Origin: an uncultured Eubacteriales bacterium | GTDB taxonomy: Bacteria > Bacillota > Clostridia > Peptostreptococcales > Anaerovoracaceae | NCBI GenBank assembly: GCA_900540145.1 | Contig: UQEW01000031.1 | Location: 1 to 23,824, forward strand | Length of the DNA stretch: 23,824 nucleotides | Direction: 5' to 3' | Part shown: positions 21,936-23,824 of the stretch, piece after piece | Position numbering within the stretch: the first letter of the stretch is position 1 | How the letters are laid out: each line of letters starts with the position of its first letter | Translations under genes and position numbers: made by a program | Notes under the pieces: generated by a model | Told to the model about the DNA's origin: nothing | What the model saw: only the letters and a program-made list of their open reading frames with translations | The model's database searches: none

Positions 21936-23824
21936 TTTGCTATTAAACGCTATAAACAATTATGATCCGAATAACGAACGCACAATTAATACACTGCGAG
22001 ATCTTGTTTGTTGGATTTCTGATGATGAAACATTAAAGAAAAATGAACTTATTGCTGAACTTCTTTATATTGCATCACAAAAAATGCGTGTGTTCGGCTA
22101 CAATAAACTGAATAAATTTCAAGCAGAACCGATTCCCCCTGCAGGAGAATTGGGTGCTATTTCCGCGCCATCTGTAACAAATTTATATCGTTCTAAAGTC
22201 TATTCAAATAATATTTTAGATAAAACTCAACAAGAAGTGGTTGAGTTATATCAAGCATTGCCTATCCGAAGACTTCTTGTAAGCGCTCCTACGTCTTATG
22301 GCAAAACATTCTTAATGCGAGAAATTGTTTTTTTGAATAAAGCACGCTATAACAACATTCTTTTAGTTTTTCCTACAGTTGCATTGCTTCTTGAAAATGC
22401 AAGGATGATGGAAAAATTTGTTTCAGATAATAACCTTGAATATAAAATTTTTAAAACTGTTGATACAGTAAAAGAAGATAATGAAAAAAAGATTTTTGTA
22501 TTTACGCCGGAAAGAGCATTACAGTTAATTGCAACATATCCAAATCTTAAGATTGATTTCTTTTTCTTTGATGAGGTATATAAAATTGATGAAGATTACT
22601 GTAATGACGATTCTTTGGAAGAAACAAATAACAAATCTTTAACTGATCATAATTTTCTAAATGAGGACAGAGGAAAAACTTTTAGAATTGCATTATATCT
22701 ATTAGCAAAAACAGTTAAGGAGTATTATCTTGCCGGCCCAAATTTGTCACAGGATAAATTTAGCTTGGGAATGCGGCGTTTTTTGGAACTCAATCGAATT
22801 GAAGTGAAAGAGATTAATTTTGAACCAACCTTAAGAATATCGGTCAATGCTTTTTCCGGTAAAATTGAAGAAAAGCTCCCTCAGTTTCTGCCTTCAAAAC
22901 AAGATAATGCTTTAGTTCCGACAGGCACTAAAGTCAATGATAAAATAGCAACAGTCGTATCTTACATTGGCGAAAAGAATTATGGTAAAACGCTTTTGTA
23001 TTGTAAATCTCCCGGCAAAGCAGTTGATTACTCTGTTAAATTAGCTGATAGAAAAACGCACAATATGATGGAATCATATCCAGATGATTTCAAAACATTT
23101 ATTGATCATATAAAGCAGGAATATGACATTGACCATTCCGTAGAGGAATGGAGTCTAATACAAGTACTCGAAAAAGGGTTTGGTATTCATCATGGCAAAC
23201 TTCCAAAATATATTCAGCAAGAAATTTTAGATCAATTTAATAAAGGTACATTTGATATATTGTTTTGTACTTCGACAATAGTTGAGGGAGTTAATACTGA
23301 TGCACAAAATATGATAATATTAAATCCATCAAAAGGAACAAATAAACTTACTCCCTTTGATATTAAAAATATTAAAGGACGTGCGGGACGATATTATCAC
23401 TGTTTTGTCGGCAGAGTATTTTATATGCATAAGGATCTTGAAGACATCGAAAAGTCCGATTCACTTAGTCTTGATTTTATTACATATTCTAGCAAAGCCC
23501 TTAATGTTATAGATTTGGACAATGCAGACATAGAGGATCTAGTTTCGAATAACAAAGACGAAAAAAACGCTCGCGAAGAATATATTAGGGATTACATTGT
23601 TCCTAATGATGTTTTTATAAAAAACAGAACCGTTTCAAGAGAAAATCAAGAAAAACTGGCTCGTACATTATTTAATGATAAGGAATTTTCGAAATACTCT
23701 AATTGGATTACATACACTATCGATGTTGAGAACTTCTTGAATTACCGTTGGATTTCTAAAATCCTTGAAACGTTTAGTGTGGCCGGTTTAATTGATAAAA
23801 AAACACAAAAGAAGTTTTCAGCTA
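21919..23824 (+). CDS. hamB: Hachiman defence helicase HamB (partial, runs off the window)
   Basis: Superfamily 2 helicase partner of HamA, expected to survey DNA and release or activate the nuclease. The frame is open from the ATG to the last base, 635 codons seen, and the C-terminus is missing. Motif I is SAPTSYGKTF (122-131) and motif II is FFFFDEVYK (D218-E219), a DExx variant with Val-Tyr in place of Ala-His/Asp. GIHHGKLP (422-429), FCTSTIVEGVNT (449-460) and KGRAGR (486-491) are motifs V/VI of the Ski2-like group. ATG 21919 has AGGAG (21904-21908) ten bases upstream; the ATG at 21910 is too close to it. Strongly AT-rich (10 of 60 G or C at 22441-22500), unlike hsdM. Confidence 0.82.
   Translation, partial: MQDYISLLLNAINNYDPNNERTINTLRDLVCWISDDETLKKNELIAELLYIASQKMRVFGYNKLNKFQAEPIPPAGELGAISAPSVTNLYRSKVYSNNILDKTQQEVVELYQALPIRRLLVSAPTSYGKTFLMREIVFLNKARYNNILLVFPTVALLLENARMMEKFVSDNNLEYKIFKTVDTVKEDNEKKIFVFTPERALQLIATYPNLKIDFFFFDEVYKIDEDYCNDDSLEETNNKSLTDHNFLNEDRGKTFRIALYLLAKTVKEYYLAGPNLSQDKFSLGMRRFLELNRIEVKEINFEPTLRISVNAFSGKIEEKLPQFLPSKQDNALVPTGTKVNDKIATVVSYIGEKNYGKTLLYCKSPGKAVDYSVKLADRKTHNMMESYPDDFKTFIDHIKQEYDIDHSVEEWSLIQVLEKGFGIHHGKLPKYIQQEILDQFNKGTFDILFCTSTIVEGVNTDAQNMIILNPSKGTNKLTPFDIKNIKGRAGRYYHCFVGRVFYMHKDLEDIEKSDSLSLDFITYSSKALNVIDLDNADIEDLVSNNKDEKNAREEYIRDYIVPNDVFIKNRTVSRENQEKLARTLFNDKEFSKYSNWITYTIDVENFLNYRWISKILETFSVAGLIDKKTQKKFSA

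Overview
The window looks like chromosomal DNA from a low-to-mid GC, Gram-positive anaerobe of the Clostridia. The signs are a single-chain pyruvate carboxylase, a TypA/MscS/Pyc gene string, an amidase of the 'LSPSTQEYN' type common in clostridia, strong AGGAGG-type ribosome binding sites and -35/-10 promoters with 17-base spacers. The genus cannot be fixed from the sequence alone.

Layout. (1) 179-6360, minus strand: a probable housekeeping operon typA -> mscS-family channel -> pyc. It has a sigma-A-like promoter upstream of typA and ends at a strong bidirectional terminator at 122-171. (2) 6361-6886: a 526-base gap holding the typA promoter and, on the plus strand, a run of hairpins with a repeated GACAAAGC-type motif that ends in a terminator. 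This is a candidate small RNA. (3) 6887-10341, minus strand: a PLP-dependent class III aminotransferase (glutamate-1-semialdehyde aminomutase-like), an NhaC-family sodium antiporter and a small membrane protein, probably co-functional. (4) 10478-12383, plus strand: a small N-acetylmuramoyl-L-alanine amidase, then a SAM-dependent methyltransferase gene split by a one-base deletion in an A run. (5) 12482-12569: tRNA-Ser(CGA) with its own promoter and terminator.

(6) 12622-13990: an accessory-looking stretch with no intact gene. It holds two near-identical 23-bp palindromes plus further half-sites, three 19-bp tandem units resembling an IS21-family end, and a small gene broken by two TAA codons. 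(7) 14005-23824, plus strand: a tightly packed defence operon. It runs GIY-YIG/DUF4357 protein, HsdR, HsdM and HsdS (a complete type I restriction-modification system), then HamA (DUF1837) and HamB (helicase), a Hachiman system. hamB runs off the end of the window. The tRNA-Ser gene is a plausible edge of this genomic island, although no integrase or second attachment site is visible.

The two defence modules appear transcriptionally linked. Genes overlap or sit on one another's ribosome binding sites from the GIY-YIG gene through hsdS, then a 53-base gap with a perfect 9-bp stem leads into hamA, which overlaps hamB. The features most worth following up are this composite operon, the Gln-x-Lys form of the HamA nuclease motif, the GIY-YIG/DUF4357 protein coupled to hsdR, and the unassigned plus-strand RNA candidate near 6600.
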